Assembly: GCA_027449545.1 (NCBI GenBank)
Contig: DAIDLI010000080.1
Span: forward strand, 1-64,000
Source: Acidobacteriaceae bacterium
GTDB lineage: Bacteria; Acidobacteriota; Terriglobia; Terriglobales; Acidobacteriaceae
Direction: 5' to 3'
Length of the DNA stretch: 64,000 nucleotides
Of the stretch, positions 17,380-25,839 are shown piece after piece. The notes under the pieces were generated by a model. That model had not been told where the DNA came from. It worked only from the letters and a program-made list of their open reading frames with translations, and did not search any database. Position 1 is the stretch's first letter. Every line of letters starts with the position of its first letter. The translations under genes were made by a program, and so were the position numbers.

Positions 17380-17841
17380 TCAAAACGGGATGTCCTCGTC
17401 GGAGATTTCGGCGGATTGGGCAAACTCGTCGCCAGCAGCAGCCGGGCGCTGGTCGTAGTTCCCCTGCCCTTGATTGCCGCGGCTGTAGCCGCCTGCGCCT
17501 TCTTCGCGGCCGGAAAGCAGCGAGAGGTCATTGATGATGATCTCAGTGCGGTAGCGCTTCTGGCCCGACTCCTTGTCGTCCCAGCTCCGCGTCTGAATCC
17601 TGCCCTCCACAAAGAGCTTGGAGCCTTTCTTTACGTAATCGCGGATAATCTCCGCGGTGCGTCCGAAGGCGACCAGATTGTGCCACTCGGTGCGATCCTG
17701 CCAGTTTCCCTGCGGGTCCTTCTGCCGGTCGCTGGTGGCCAGCGTAAAGTTCGCCACCATGGTGCCTCCAGGCGTGGAGCGGATCTCCGGATCCTTCCCT
17801 ACGTTGCCCAAAAGAATTACCTTGTTTACGCTCTTCGCCAT
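17380..17841 (-). CDS. ssb: Single-stranded DNA-binding protein
   Basis: SSB coats single-stranded DNA during replication, repair and recombination. The OB-fold begins MAKSVNKVILLGNVGKDPE, with DRTEWHNLVAFGRTAEI and the KKGSKLFVEGRIQTRSWDDK strand characteristic of the family. A Gly/Gln-rich linker (GGYSRGNQGQGNYDQ) leads to the acidic tip DEDIPF, the peptide that recruits partner proteins. At 153 residues it is normal length. The ATG at 17841 is chosen because a GGGGGAG ribosome-binding site precedes it; an upstream in-frame extension is not conserved. Confidence 0.95.
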   Translation of the reverse strand: MAKSVNKVILLGNVGKDPEIRSTPGGTMVANFTLATSDRQKDPQGNWQDRTEWHNLVAFGRTAEIIRDYVKKGSKLFVEGRIQTRSWDDKESGQKRYRTEIIINDLSLLSGREEGAGGYSRGNQGQGNYDQRPAAAGDEFAQSAEISDEDIPF

Positions 17842-18158
17842 TGCGAATTTCTCCCCCTTGTCTTCTGCAATCTTTCGCGTCACGCGCCCAAGCTTTGTGT
17901 CAAGCTCGGCGAAAATGCTGTGTCGTGCCAAAAACTGCCTTGTACTTTTAGCTCAGTCTATGGCAGCGTGGAGCAGAAAACGGGCTCCTTTCTGCGATTT
18001 CTTCTGATCTGACGGAAGTATAAGCGAGGGACCGAAGTTGCTCCAACGGGGAGAGGCAAGGCTTCCATACCGAGACCTACCCGGGATGGTTTTTCGCCGA
18101 GCACTCCTGGAGTTGACATTGTATGAGGGCGAGCAGCGTACCCTCACAGGCCTCGCCA
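17842..18158. other. Intergenic, ssb promoter region
   Basis: These 317 bases between the ssb start and the GMC oxidoreductase stop hold no supported gene. The ssb promoter should lie here. I see a GGGGGAG Shine-Dalgarno on the minus strand near the ssb start but no confident -35/-10 pair. Confidence 0.4.
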
Positions 18159-19928
18159 CTAGCGCAGGTGCGGCACGCCCGCGGTAAACGTGCCCGGAGG
18201 CGAGAGGGTTTTGCGGCAGGGCGGCTCCTCCAGGTCGCGGCGGCTGCTGGTAAAGATCGCATCGCCATGCGAGATCAGATAGTCGGCGGTGCGCGCGGCG
18301 AGCGCCTGAATTGTCAGTCCGGGGTTCGCCGATCCCTGGGTTGGCATTACGGAGCCGTCCATCACAAAGAGGTTCGGCACATCCCAGCTTCGGCCGAACT
18401 TGTCGACCACGCCGGAGTCGGGGGTGCGGCTCATGCGCGCGCCTCCCACCAGGTGCGCATATCGCGACTCCTGTACCACTTCGGTGGCCCCTGCGGCCCA
18501 CATGACTTCCATCACCTTGTTCTTCCCGAACTCAATCATCTTCTTGTCATTGTCGTGCAGGTTGAAGGTGACGCTGGCGACCGGCAATCCGAACCGGTCG
18601 CGCGCCTCGGGTCGGCCTTCGTGCCCGTCGGCCAACGTGACGGTGTTGTCCTCCCAGGGAAGGATTTCTCCGAGCAGCGCAATGCTGGCGTAGTGGTTGT
18701 AATCCATCATGGTGCGCCGCATTCCCCAGCCCCACAGGCCTTTGGCGGTCATCATCTGGCGGGCGAATGCAATCGGCAACGGCCCCACGGTCTGAATCGC
18801 AAACCCGCGCGCGAAATCCCTTTTGGGGTCGGTTTCGTAGAACTCCTCGGTCAAGGCATGCGCGGGCGGCGCCTTGTAGAGGCGGATGAGATCGTCAAAG
18901 CGCCCCAGGATCACATTGCCGGCCTGAGCCATCAGGAACTTTCCCAGCAGGCCGGAGGAGTTCGCGAGCCCATGCTCATGTCCGGGACAGGCGGAATTGA
19001 GGAGCAAGCGCGGCGTTTCAATGGCATACCCGCTCACGATCACGGCGCGCGCCCGCTGGAAGTGCTCCTTGCCTTGCTGATCGAAGTAGAAGACGCCATC
19101 AGCCCGGCCATCCGGGCGCATGGAAACGCGCGACACCATGGAGTTGTCGCGAATCTCAGCGCCGTGTTCCAGCGCATCGGGAACATGGGTGATCAGGGTG
19201 GAAGCTTTTGCACCGACCTTGCATGCCTGGATACAGAAGCCGCGATAGATGCAGTGCGGCCGATTCCCGCGGGAGGCGGACAGGATGGCGACTGGTCCGC
19301 CCGCGGAGACGCCGATGCCGAGCCGGGTGCAGCCCTTGATCAGCACATCGCCCACGCCGCCCATGGGATGCGGCGCGTAGGGATAGCCGTGGGGTTTGCC
19401 CCACGGATAATAGGCGGGGCCGGCGACCGGAATCTCCTGCTCCAGCAACTCGTAGTACGGCTCAATGTCCTGGTAGTCCAGAGGCCAGTCGGCCCCCACG
19501 CCGTCGCGCGTGTACACCTCGAAATCCGAGGGGTGAAAACGCGGCGTGAAGGCGGCCCAGTGGACCGATCCGCCCCCCACGCCCCGGCCGCTGTTGTTCT
19601 CGCCCAGTGCGAGCGGATGCTGGCCGCCGGTGATGCGCAGATCGTTCCAATAGAGCTTGTGCGAACCTGCTTCGTCTGAAACCCAGTCGCGTTCCGTATC
19701 CCAGAAGGGGCCGGCATCGAAGCCAATGACGCTGAATCCGGCACGTGCCAGGCGCTGCAGCAGCACTCCGCCCGCCGACCCAACGCCCACGATCACATAG
19801 TCCACCGTCTCCGTTTCCTTGAACCGACGCCGCGGGGGCTGGATCTGCTGCATGGGACCCAGATAGTGCAGCGGCTTGCTGGGTTCGCCGAAAGCGCCCA
19901 AGAGAGGTGTCTCATTTTCTTCGCTCAA
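18159..19928 (-). CDS. GMC-family flavoprotein oxidoreductase (gluconate-2-dehydrogenase large-subunit type)
   Basis: This is a GMC-type FAD enzyme of 589 residues that oxidises an alcohol or sugar. The FAD Rossmann motif is VIVGVGSAGGVLLQRLARAG (about 45-64), GRGVGGGSVHWAA is the second FAD loop, and the C-terminal GMC signature region contains GSANPGLTIQALAART. CxxxC-type cysteines in GFCIQACKVGA are found in the gluconate/sorbitol dehydrogenase subgroup. No signal peptide is visible; the partner subunit may carry it in complex or export may be absent. The TTG start overlaps the stop of the upstream subunit-3-like gene, making a tightly coupled operon with the membrane protein upstream. Confidence 0.85.
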   Translation of the reverse strand: MSEENETPLLGAFGEPSKPLHYLGPMQQIQPPRRRFKETETVDYVIVGVGSAGGVLLQRLARAGFSVIGFDAGPFWDTERDWVSDEAGSHKLYWNDLRITGGQHPLALGENNSGRGVGGGSVHWAAFTPRFHPSDFEVYTRDGVGADWPLDYQDIEPYYELLEQEIPVAGPAYYPWGKPHGYPYAPHPMGGVGDVLIKGCTRLGIGVSAGGPVAILSASRGNRPHCIYRGFCIQACKVGAKASTLITHVPDALEHGAEIRDNSMVSRVSMRPDGRADGVFYFDQQGKEHFQRARAVIVSGYAIETPRLLLNSACPGHEHGLANSSGLLGKFLMAQAGNVILGRFDDLIRLYKAPPAHALTEEFYETDPKRDFARGFAIQTVGPLPIAFARQMMTAKGLWGWGMRRTMMDYNHYASIALLGEILPWEDNTVTLADGHEGRPEARDRFGLPVASVTFNLHDNDKKMIEFGKNKVMEVMWAAGATEVVQESRYAHLVGGARMSRTPDSGVVDKFGRSWDVPNLFVMDGSVMPTQGSANPGLTIQALAARTADYLISHGDAIFTSSRRDLEEPPCRKTLSPPGTFTAGVPHLR

Positions 19929-20701
19929 TGTGTGCCCCCGGTGCCATGGTGTGTCTGGTGCTGCTGGCCGCTGCCATGCAGCCTTTCGTCATCGGAGAGG
20001 GTGTCGGAAGGAGCGTTCCAGCCGTAGCGCGACTCTTCCACTTCCCACGGCTCGGCTTCGCCGTCCTCCAGGCGCATGTAGCCGCGCGGATAGGCGGGAC
20101 CACCGAAGCCGATTTCATCCCATGCCCAGGGGTGCGCATAGTAAGCGCCGCAGCAATCGGATACCAGCAGACCCCAGAATCGCTCGATGTTCAGCTTCGA
20201 CCAGTCCTCCTGCGCCGCCATCGGCTTGGCGTCGTGAATCGACTCGATCAGCCGCTCCTGGTCGATGATGGCCAACTCGTGAAAGGACCGCTGGAAGAGC
20301 GTGCGCGCCATCTGCTCAAAGGCGCGGATCCCGATGCGGTAGGCCTCCTGATCGGGAGGCATGTCGATGTAGCGATAGCCGTCGATGCGGTTCTCAAAGA
20401 GGCGGTTATCGATGACGCCGAGAATGTCGATGCGGCGCGCCGGCGCGCGGTCTTCCTGGGGAAGAATGCGGTTGACCACCGCAGCGAGGGTGCGCACTTC
20501 CTCGGGCGTGAAGAAGCGAATCGGCAGGGTGCGGGCCACGCGGTCCAGGACCAGCTTGCGTGTCGCGGCATCCCAGTAATTCTGCTGCTCCAGGGTGCTG
20601 AAGCCCGGGTAATATCCCGGCTGCTCGCGAGGCGGAAGCGGACGGCCGGTTGCGGGGTCGGTGGGCATTTGCGGTGGGGGAGCGTCTGGTTTTGTGGCCA
20701 T
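19925..20701 (-). CDS. Gluconate 2-dehydrogenase subunit 3-like protein
   Basis: The 258-residue product contains the small-subunit pattern FFTPEEVRTLAAVVNRILPQED (about 60-81), typical of gluconate 2-dehydrogenase subunit 3 proteins, which pair with GMC flavoproteins. The N-terminal 40 residues are Pro-rich and the C-terminus is His/Gly-rich (GSGQQHQTHHGTGGTH). No Tat or Sec signal is obvious at this start. The ATG at 20701 overlaps the stop of the membrane-protein gene (TGATG) and the stop overlaps the GMC start. The three genes therefore form one transcriptional and probably structural unit. Confidence 0.8.
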   Translation of the reverse strand: MATKPDAPPPQMPTDPATGRPLPPREQPGYYPGFSTLEQQNYWDAATRKLVLDRVARTLPIRFFTPEEVRTLAAVVNRILPQEDRAPARRIDILGVIDNRLFENRIDGYRYIDMPPDQEAYRIGIRAFEQMARTLFQRSFHELAIIDQERLIESIHDAKPMAAQEDWSKLNIERFWGLLVSDCCGAYYAHPWAWDEIGFGGPAYPRGYMRLEDGEAEPWEVEESRYGWNAPSDTLSDDERLHGSGQQHQTHHGTGGTH

Positions 20702-21654
20702 CAGCGCTTCTCCCGGCGCATGAAGTACGCCATCATTCCGAAGAGGCCGCACGCGGCGAAGAGCATGGGCGCAAAGATCGGGGGGCCGTAGAGCACGTTA
20801 TAAACCGGCTTCTTCCTGCCGCCCGGCCGGTTCAGGATGCCGCGCACATGGTAGTAGCTGCCCACCAGGCCGTTGACGATGGCGGCAGCGGAGGCGATGG
20901 GCAGCAGGGTGTCTGCAATGCGTTTGCTTTTGAAGCCGCCGATTGCGGCTGCAAGCAGCACCGGCGCAACCAGAATGGGCGACCACTGCACCCGGTATTT
21001 GAAGTTGTCCTTGTAATGCGAATACCAGACCTCGAGGCCGCAGCAAACTGTGGCCGCTGCCGTGACCACGCAGAAGTGCTTTTGAAACTGGCCGGTGGCA
21101 ATCTCTTTGCGAAAGTCGGCGGGTCCGGTCGCCGCCTCGGCTTCGAGTCTCTGGGCGCGCGGGCCGTGGTCTTCTTCGCGCTGAAGATAGGACGCGATGA
21201 CGCCGAGATAGGCACTGGTCCCAAACAGAAGCGGCGCAAACAGCGGCGGCCCCATGACCACGTTGACGATGGGCATGCGCCAGCCGCCCGGCTTGCGTGC
21301 GATTCCGCGGATGTGAAATCCAAAGCCGATGATGCCGTCGATCAGCGTGGTCCACGCTATGTACCGCAGGAAGGTCTTCGCCATCTTCCGGCTCATGAAG
21401 GAAGTGGCGCCTGCAATCGTCAGTACACCCGAAAGCACCACCGGCGTATACATGACCGGATTCGAATAAGAACCACGGTAATGCTCGTAGCCCACTTCCA
21501 GCCCGCTAACCAGACTGGTGCCCATCACCAGCACCGACATGGAACGTTGAAAGGTCCCGTGCCTGATGTGATCGATCACGATTTCCGCGGGCTTGCGAAG
21601 CGGGGCAGGTAACGCGAGAGCCACTTCGTGCGGGGTTTTATCTGCAAGCGCCAT
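20701..21654 (-). CDS. Internally duplicated membrane protein with paired histidines, possible b-heme anchor
   Basis: I do not recognise a named family. The 317-residue protein has about six hydrophobic segments and consists of two homologous halves. GLEVGYEHYRG (51-61) matches GLEVWYSHYKD (206-216), and HIRGIARKPGG (114-124) matches HVRGILNRPGG (269-279), each followed by a VMGPPLFAP / LYGPPIFAP hydrophobic stretch. His58/His114 and His213/His269 are both 56 residues apart. Four conserved membrane-proximal histidines could ligate two b-type hemes, which is inference. There is no CxxCH motif. As first gene of the GMC operon it probably anchors the dehydrogenase and passes electrons to the quinone pool. 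Confidence 0.6.
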   Translation of the reverse strand: MALADKTPHEVALALPAPLRKPAEIVIDHIRHGTFQRSMSVLVMGTSLVSGLEVGYEHYRGSYSNPVMYTPVVLSGVLTIAGATSFMSRKMAKTFLRYIAWTTLIDGIIGFGFHIRGIARKPGGWRMPIVNVVMGPPLFAPLLFGTSAYLGVIASYLQREEDHGPRAQRLEAEAATGPADFRKEIATGQFQKHFCVVTAAATVCCGLEVWYSHYKDNFKYRVQWSPILVAPVLLAAAIGGFKSKRIADTLLPIASAAAIVNGLVGSYYHVRGILNRPGGRKKPVYNVLYGPPIFAPMLFAACGLFGMMAYFMRREKR

Positions 21655-22217
21655 CCCACGCCTCGCTTTCTAGCCTCGCGGCCCCGTGCCGGCCGCTGGA
21701 GCCGCCACGCACACGGCGTGCTCCGCTGCGGCACTTCTGTGTGGTGGTTCGGTGAAGTGCAAAGGGAAGAAGGAATGAGATCATACCGGCTCGCTGCTGG
21801 TCCGCAAAAAACGAGGTGGATGCCTGGCGGTCGAAAGCCAACATGTCAGGAGGGAGCAGTCTTTGGAGGTGCATGACTGGAGGCCGCTGCGGTTCCTCGA
21901 TCCAAGGCGGCGGCGTGAGCCCGGCTGCTGCATGACTCCTTTGGACGCCGCCGAAGCATGCCGGGGTTTTCCGGCGGCGGTTCGCTGAAGCCTCCGGCCG
22001 ACGATCTTCGCACCCAACTGCCCAACTCCGCGAACAACGCGCAGACAGCCTGCAACTTTGCGCAGGCGTCAGGTAGCAGGACAGGAGCGGAGCCAGGAAA
22101 GAACAGGAGATGGAGACAGGAACGATCTTGCAATGCTCAGAAAGAGCGACGTCGTGGGTGCAGATCAGTTGTCAGAGGGCATTCCTGGAAGCTTACGGCA
22201 GGCGAGGGGAGTGCGGT
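21655..22217. other. Intergenic region upstream of the GMC operon
   Basis: This 563-base gap separates the kinase stop (22218) from the start of the GMC operon membrane-protein gene. I see no supported gene on either strand; the open frames are short and Arg/Ser/Ala-rich without family features. The operon promoter should be here but no clear consensus was found. Confidence 0.4.
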
Positions 22218-23687
22218 TTACGCGTTGAGCAATTCGTGCTGCGCTCGGCGCGGAGTTACAGAGGGTGGGGTTCCATCCGAAAGCGGCAGAAAAACGGCAA
22301 AGGTTGTGCCGCTCCGCTCCGAGGTGCGGAAGCGGATGGTCCCCCGATGTTTCGCGACCAGGCTCTTGGAAACCCAGAGGCCCAGACCCGAGCCTTTGAG
22401 TTCTTTGGTCGTGAAGAACGGATCGAACATCTTTTGCTGGACCGCGCGGGGGATACCTTTGCCCCAATTGTGAACGGTGATGCGCGCTTCCGCACGGCCG
22501 CAGCGGTGAACCGGCCGCACCCGAACGACGACATCGGAATCAGAGGGGGCCGCTTCCATGGCGTTGCGCACGAGGTTGGCGAAGACCTGGCTCAATTGGC
22601 CGGCGTAACCCAGGATGGGAGGAAGGGGCCGCGTGTCGATGACCAGGCGAACATGCTTGGCGGAGGAGGGGCGCTCATAAAGAGCGATAACCTCGGCGAG
22701 GAGCTTGGCAAGATCCACCGGAACCGGATTCTGGGTGTCGCGGTGAAAGGAAAGCGTCTGCTTGGTGATGCGCGAGATGCGATCGAGCTCCTGGTTGGCT
22801 CTTTCCAGCAGGTCTTGTACGAAGCTCATGTCGCTGGAGTTTCTGGCCAGGAAGATCAAATTGGTGAGCGCCTCGAGGGGATTATTGATTTCATGGGCGA
22901 TGGCATTGGCCAGCTTGCCTGTGGCGGCCAGCTTTTCGGCAGTCCGGACCGCATATTCGGCGAGCCTGCGGTCAGTGATGTCCGAGAGGATGACAATCCG
23001 TTCGTCCTTGTCTTCGTCGGAAGCGATGGCGCCGATCGACATCTGCATATTCCTGCCATCGACGGTAAACTCCAGGTCAGACCGAGCGGCATCGCCACCC
23101 TGCAAGGTTTCTAATCCAGCTAGACCAGCCAGGAATCCGCCAACATCCTTCCCCACTTCCGGCCGAAAGGCAGAACCAAACATCGCCTCAAAGGCCGCAT
23201 TCCAGCGCACCAGGCGGTTGTTCTCATCGAGGATCGCCAGGCCTTCCGCTAAACCATCGAAGGTGGAGGCCCATTGGTCCGCGGCTTTGTGGGCGCGCTG
23301 CTCGGCATCGCGGAGACGCAGGAGAGAGCGGACGGTTGCGGCCAGCATGGTGCGATCGATCGGGTGGGTCAGATAGCCGTCCGCGCCTGCGTCGAGCGCG
23401 CGAACGCGATCTTCCACGGAGACAAACGAGGCGGAGATTTGCAGGACCGGAATGGAGGCCGTGCGGGGATCGTTTTTGAGCTTTTGGCAAACATCAAATC
23501 CCGACATATCAGGCAACCGCACGTCCAGAATGATCAGGTCCGGCCGGCTCAGCGCAGTGCGCAAGGCATCCGTTCCGGTTGCGACCTCGGTGCATCGATA
23601 GCCGCTGGAGCACAGGATCCGGCTCAGCACATACCGGTTCTCTTCGTGGTCGTCGGCAATGAGAATGTGATGAGGAAGTTCAGACAT
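22218..23687 (-). CDS. Hybrid sensor: REC-PAS-histidine kinase
   Basis: Domain order in 489 residues is an N-terminal receiver (phospho-acceptor Asp in LIILDVRLPDMSGFD, Lys position replaced by THPIDR), a PAS domain (about 145-260, ILDENNRLVRWNAAFEAMFG), HisKA with H-box AIAHEINNPLEALTNL, and HATPase_c with G-box GSGLGLWVSKSLVAKH. The protein is soluble. It can receive phosphate from a kinase through the N-terminal receiver and autophosphorylate itself. The start overlaps the preceding kinase gene by eight bases. It is the last gene of the stressosome operon. The ATG at 23687 places ILIADDHEENRY near the N-terminus. Confidence 0.88.
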   Translation of the reverse strand: MSELPHHILIADDHEENRYVLSRILCSSGYRCTEVATGTDALRTALSRPDLIILDVRLPDMSGFDVCQKLKNDPRTASIPVLQISASFVSVEDRVRALDAGADGYLTHPIDRTMLAATVRSLLRLRDAEQRAHKAADQWASTFDGLAEGLAILDENNRLVRWNAAFEAMFGSAFRPEVGKDVGGFLAGLAGLETLQGGDAARSDLEFTVDGRNMQMSIGAIASDEDKDERIVILSDITDRRLAEYAVRTAEKLAATGKLANAIAHEINNPLEALTNLIFLARNSSDMSFVQDLLERANQELDRISRITKQTLSFHRDTQNPVPVDLAKLLAEVIALYERPSSAKHVRLVIDTRPLPPILGYAGQLSQVFANLVRNAMEAAPSDSDVVVRVRPVHRCGRAEARITVHNWGKGIPRAVQQKMFDPFFTTKELKGSGLGLWVSKSLVAKHRGTIRFRTSERSGTTFAVFLPLSDGTPPSVTPRRAQHELLNA

Positions 23688-25839
23688 GCTGCTCCAGTGC
23701 GGGGGCTTGCGGGGCAAGCCCCGCGTCTGTCAACCAGTCAAGGAACGGTTTCGAGGAAAGACGGCTGGACACATCTTCTTTCCGCACAACTCTCGCGCCC
23801 CACTCCGCCAATTGCTTTTTTTCAGCCTCGGTCAGCGGCTTCGAAGTGTATACCAGCACCGGAAGCTGGGCGGTCCGCGCTTCGCTGCGCAAGCGGCGGA
23901 GGACGTCAAATCCGCTCAGATCGGGCATGAGCAGATCCAGAATCATGGCATCGGGAAGACGCTCTGCCAGCCATTCAAGGGCGCTGGAGCCATTGGACAG
24001 CTCTTCCACCTGCAGCCACGGCTGCGAGAGGAGCTCGCGCACAATGTAGCGGGACACTTCATTGTCGTCGACCAGCAGCAGCCTGCGGGTTCCACTGTTT
24101 TTCGTGAGGCGCCGCAATTCCCCCAACAACGTCTGGCGGTCGAGAGGCTTGGGGAGAAACAGGTCGATCTTTGCCTGCGGCTCACGGGCGCTCTCATAAG
24201 CGCTGGTGGCAATCACGGGGAGGTCAGGATACCTCTGCCTGAGACGCTCGATGAAATCCCAGGAGCGCTCTTCTCCGACATACACATCGGCGACCACCAC
24301 GGCCGGGCGGTGCCGGTCTATCCATTTTTCCGCCTGCTCCACGGACGAACTGAGGATGGGCTGGAATTCGCTCTCGCGCAGAAGCAATTCGAAGGCGTGG
24401 GCCGTCTTCTCATCGTCCTCGAGGTACAGAACGGGAGTGCGGTTGAACTCGGGGGCGGGAACACTTTCGCTGCCTTCCGGAATCATCGCTTCCCCGACGT
24501 AGACCATGGGAACCGTAAAGAAGAAGGTGGAGCCGCACCCCGGTTCACTGTCGAGTGTGATTTGGCCGCCCAGCAGGATGGCCAGATTGCGACAGAGGGG
24601 AAGCCCCAACCCGGTGCCGCGATGGCGTTCCTGCAGGGGATTCTCGATCTGGCTGAACTCCTGGAAGATGGTCTCGTGATGCTCGGGCGGGATGCCGATG
24701 CCTGTGTCCGCGACGCTGAATTGCACAAGCTGGTCCGAGATGGCACGGGCGGAAACCGTGACGCTGCCCTGCTGGGTGAATTTCAGGGCGTTCGAAATCA
24801 AATTTCTCAAGATCTGCGATACCTTGCCCTCATCGGTATGGAGGGGGCTGAGGTCGCAGGCATCCTCAAACACAAGCTCGACGGAGCCGTTGTCGGCCAG
24901 GAGCGGCTTGAGCATGCCCTTGAGGGCGCTGAAGAGTTCGTGCACCTCGAAGCGCTTGGAGCGGATGCGAATCTTGCCTGCTTCCACTTTGGCCAGATCG
25001 AGCAGGTCGTTGACCATCTCTTGCAGATCGCGGGCTGAAGATTCGATGTAGCGGATCTGCTTCAACTGTTCCGCGGTCAGATCGCCGTCGATGCGGTCCA
25101 TCAGCAGCCTGGAGAGGGAAACGATGGAGTTGAGCGGGGTACGAAACTCGTGCGAGACGTTGGAGAGGAACTTGGTTTTCAGCTCCGATGCCCGGCGCAG
25201 ATAATCGGCGCGTTCGTCCAGTTCGGCGTACAAGGCAACGACGCCCCGATTGGTATCTTCCAGTTCCCGGTTCAGAAGCTCGAGCTCTTCATGGCGCGTG
25301 CGCAGTTCCTGCAGGGTTTTGAGCAGCTCCTGATTCTGGCGTTCGATCTCACTGTAAGGATCGTCGAGGAGGGGCAACTGCATTTTGCGCTTCATCTCAT
25401 CGACGGAGCGCGGGGAGTCGCCGGCTGCCGGCGCCGGCAAGTTCTTTGCCATGCAGACGGTGGTCCCGGCGGAAGATGTGGAGACCTCAAACTCATCCAT
25501 CAGGCGACGGGTGCCGATGATGCCCATGCCCAAACCGGTCTCCGATTTGTAGCGGCCCGCGAAGATTTCTTCCAGGTTGGGGATTCCCGGGCCGGCGTCG
25601 GTTATCACGATTTCGAACCTTTGCGGGGCAACCAGGTTCACAGCAAAGCTCACCTTGCCGGCACGGGCATAGCGAAAGGCGTTGCGCGCCATCTCCGAGG
25701 TGGCGGTGGCCATCCGGATCTGATCCTGGTTGTCGAGCTTCAGCTCCGCGGCCACCTCACGCGCCTTCTGGCGGGCGTGAACGACGTCGCGCTCGGTGCG
25801 CAACGCAATCTGCAGGATCGGGATTGAGCTCGATTTCAT
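23680..25839 (-). CDS. RsbT/W-like ATPase fused to histidine kinase and two receivers
   Basis: Unusual 719-residue architecture. Residues about 1-135 are an anti-sigma-type GHKL ATPase like RsbT (MATATSEMARNAFRYA, DAGPGIPN, GLGMGIIGTRRLMDEF). A coiled coil with HEELELLNRELED follows, then HisKA with FLSNVSHEFRTPLNSI and HATPase_c with VADTGIGIPPEH and GTGLGLPLCRN. The first receiver-like domain (about 470-585) has VVVADVYVGEE, and the second (about 590-705) has DAMILDLLMPDLSGFD. The protein is soluble. Start overlaps the PP2C stop (ATGA). The RsbT-like head suggests direct contact with RsbS/RsbR-type STAS proteins of the upstream genes. Confidence 0.86.
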   Translation of the reverse strand: MKSSSIPILQIALRTERDVVHARQKAREVAAELKLDNQDQIRMATATSEMARNAFRYARAGKVSFAVNLVAPQRFEIVITDAGPGIPNLEEIFAGRYKSETGLGMGIIGTRRLMDEFEVSTSSAGTTVCMAKNLPAPAAGDSPRSVDEMKRKMQLPLLDDPYSEIERQNQELLKTLQELRTRHEELELLNRELEDTNRGVVALYAELDERADYLRRASELKTKFLSNVSHEFRTPLNSIVSLSRLLMDRIDGDLTAEQLKQIRYIESSARDLQEMVNDLLDLAKVEAGKIRIRSKRFEVHELFSALKGMLKPLLADNGSVELVFEDACDLSPLHTDEGKVSQILRNLISNALKFTQQGSVTVSARAISDQLVQFSVADTGIGIPPEHHETIFQEFSQIENPLQERHRGTGLGLPLCRNLAILLGGQITLDSEPGCGSTFFFTVPMVYVGEAMIPEGSESVPAPEFNRTPVLYLEDDEKTAHAFELLLRESEFQPILSSSVEQAEKWIDRHRPAVVVADVYVGEERSWDFIERLRQRYPDLPVIATSAYESAREPQAKIDLFLPKPLDRQTLLGELRRLTKNSGTRRLLLVDDNEVSRYIVRELLSQPWLQVEELSNGSSALEWLAERLPDAMILDLLMPDLSGFDVLRRLRSEARTAQLPVLVYTSKPLTEAEKKQLAEWGARVVRKEDVSSRLSSKPFLDWLTDAGLAPQAPALEQHV

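Noticed and set aside
16671..17380. Possible genomic island integrated at tRNA-Phe
   Set aside because: No integrase and no repeated tRNA 3' end was seen within the AT-richer spacer; only a composition change supports it.
18123..19679. A 518-codon open frame opposite the GMC oxidoreductase gene
   Set aside because: It is a mirror frame of a high-GC gene with full GMC motifs on the other strand; no protein-family pattern, no ribosome-binding site.
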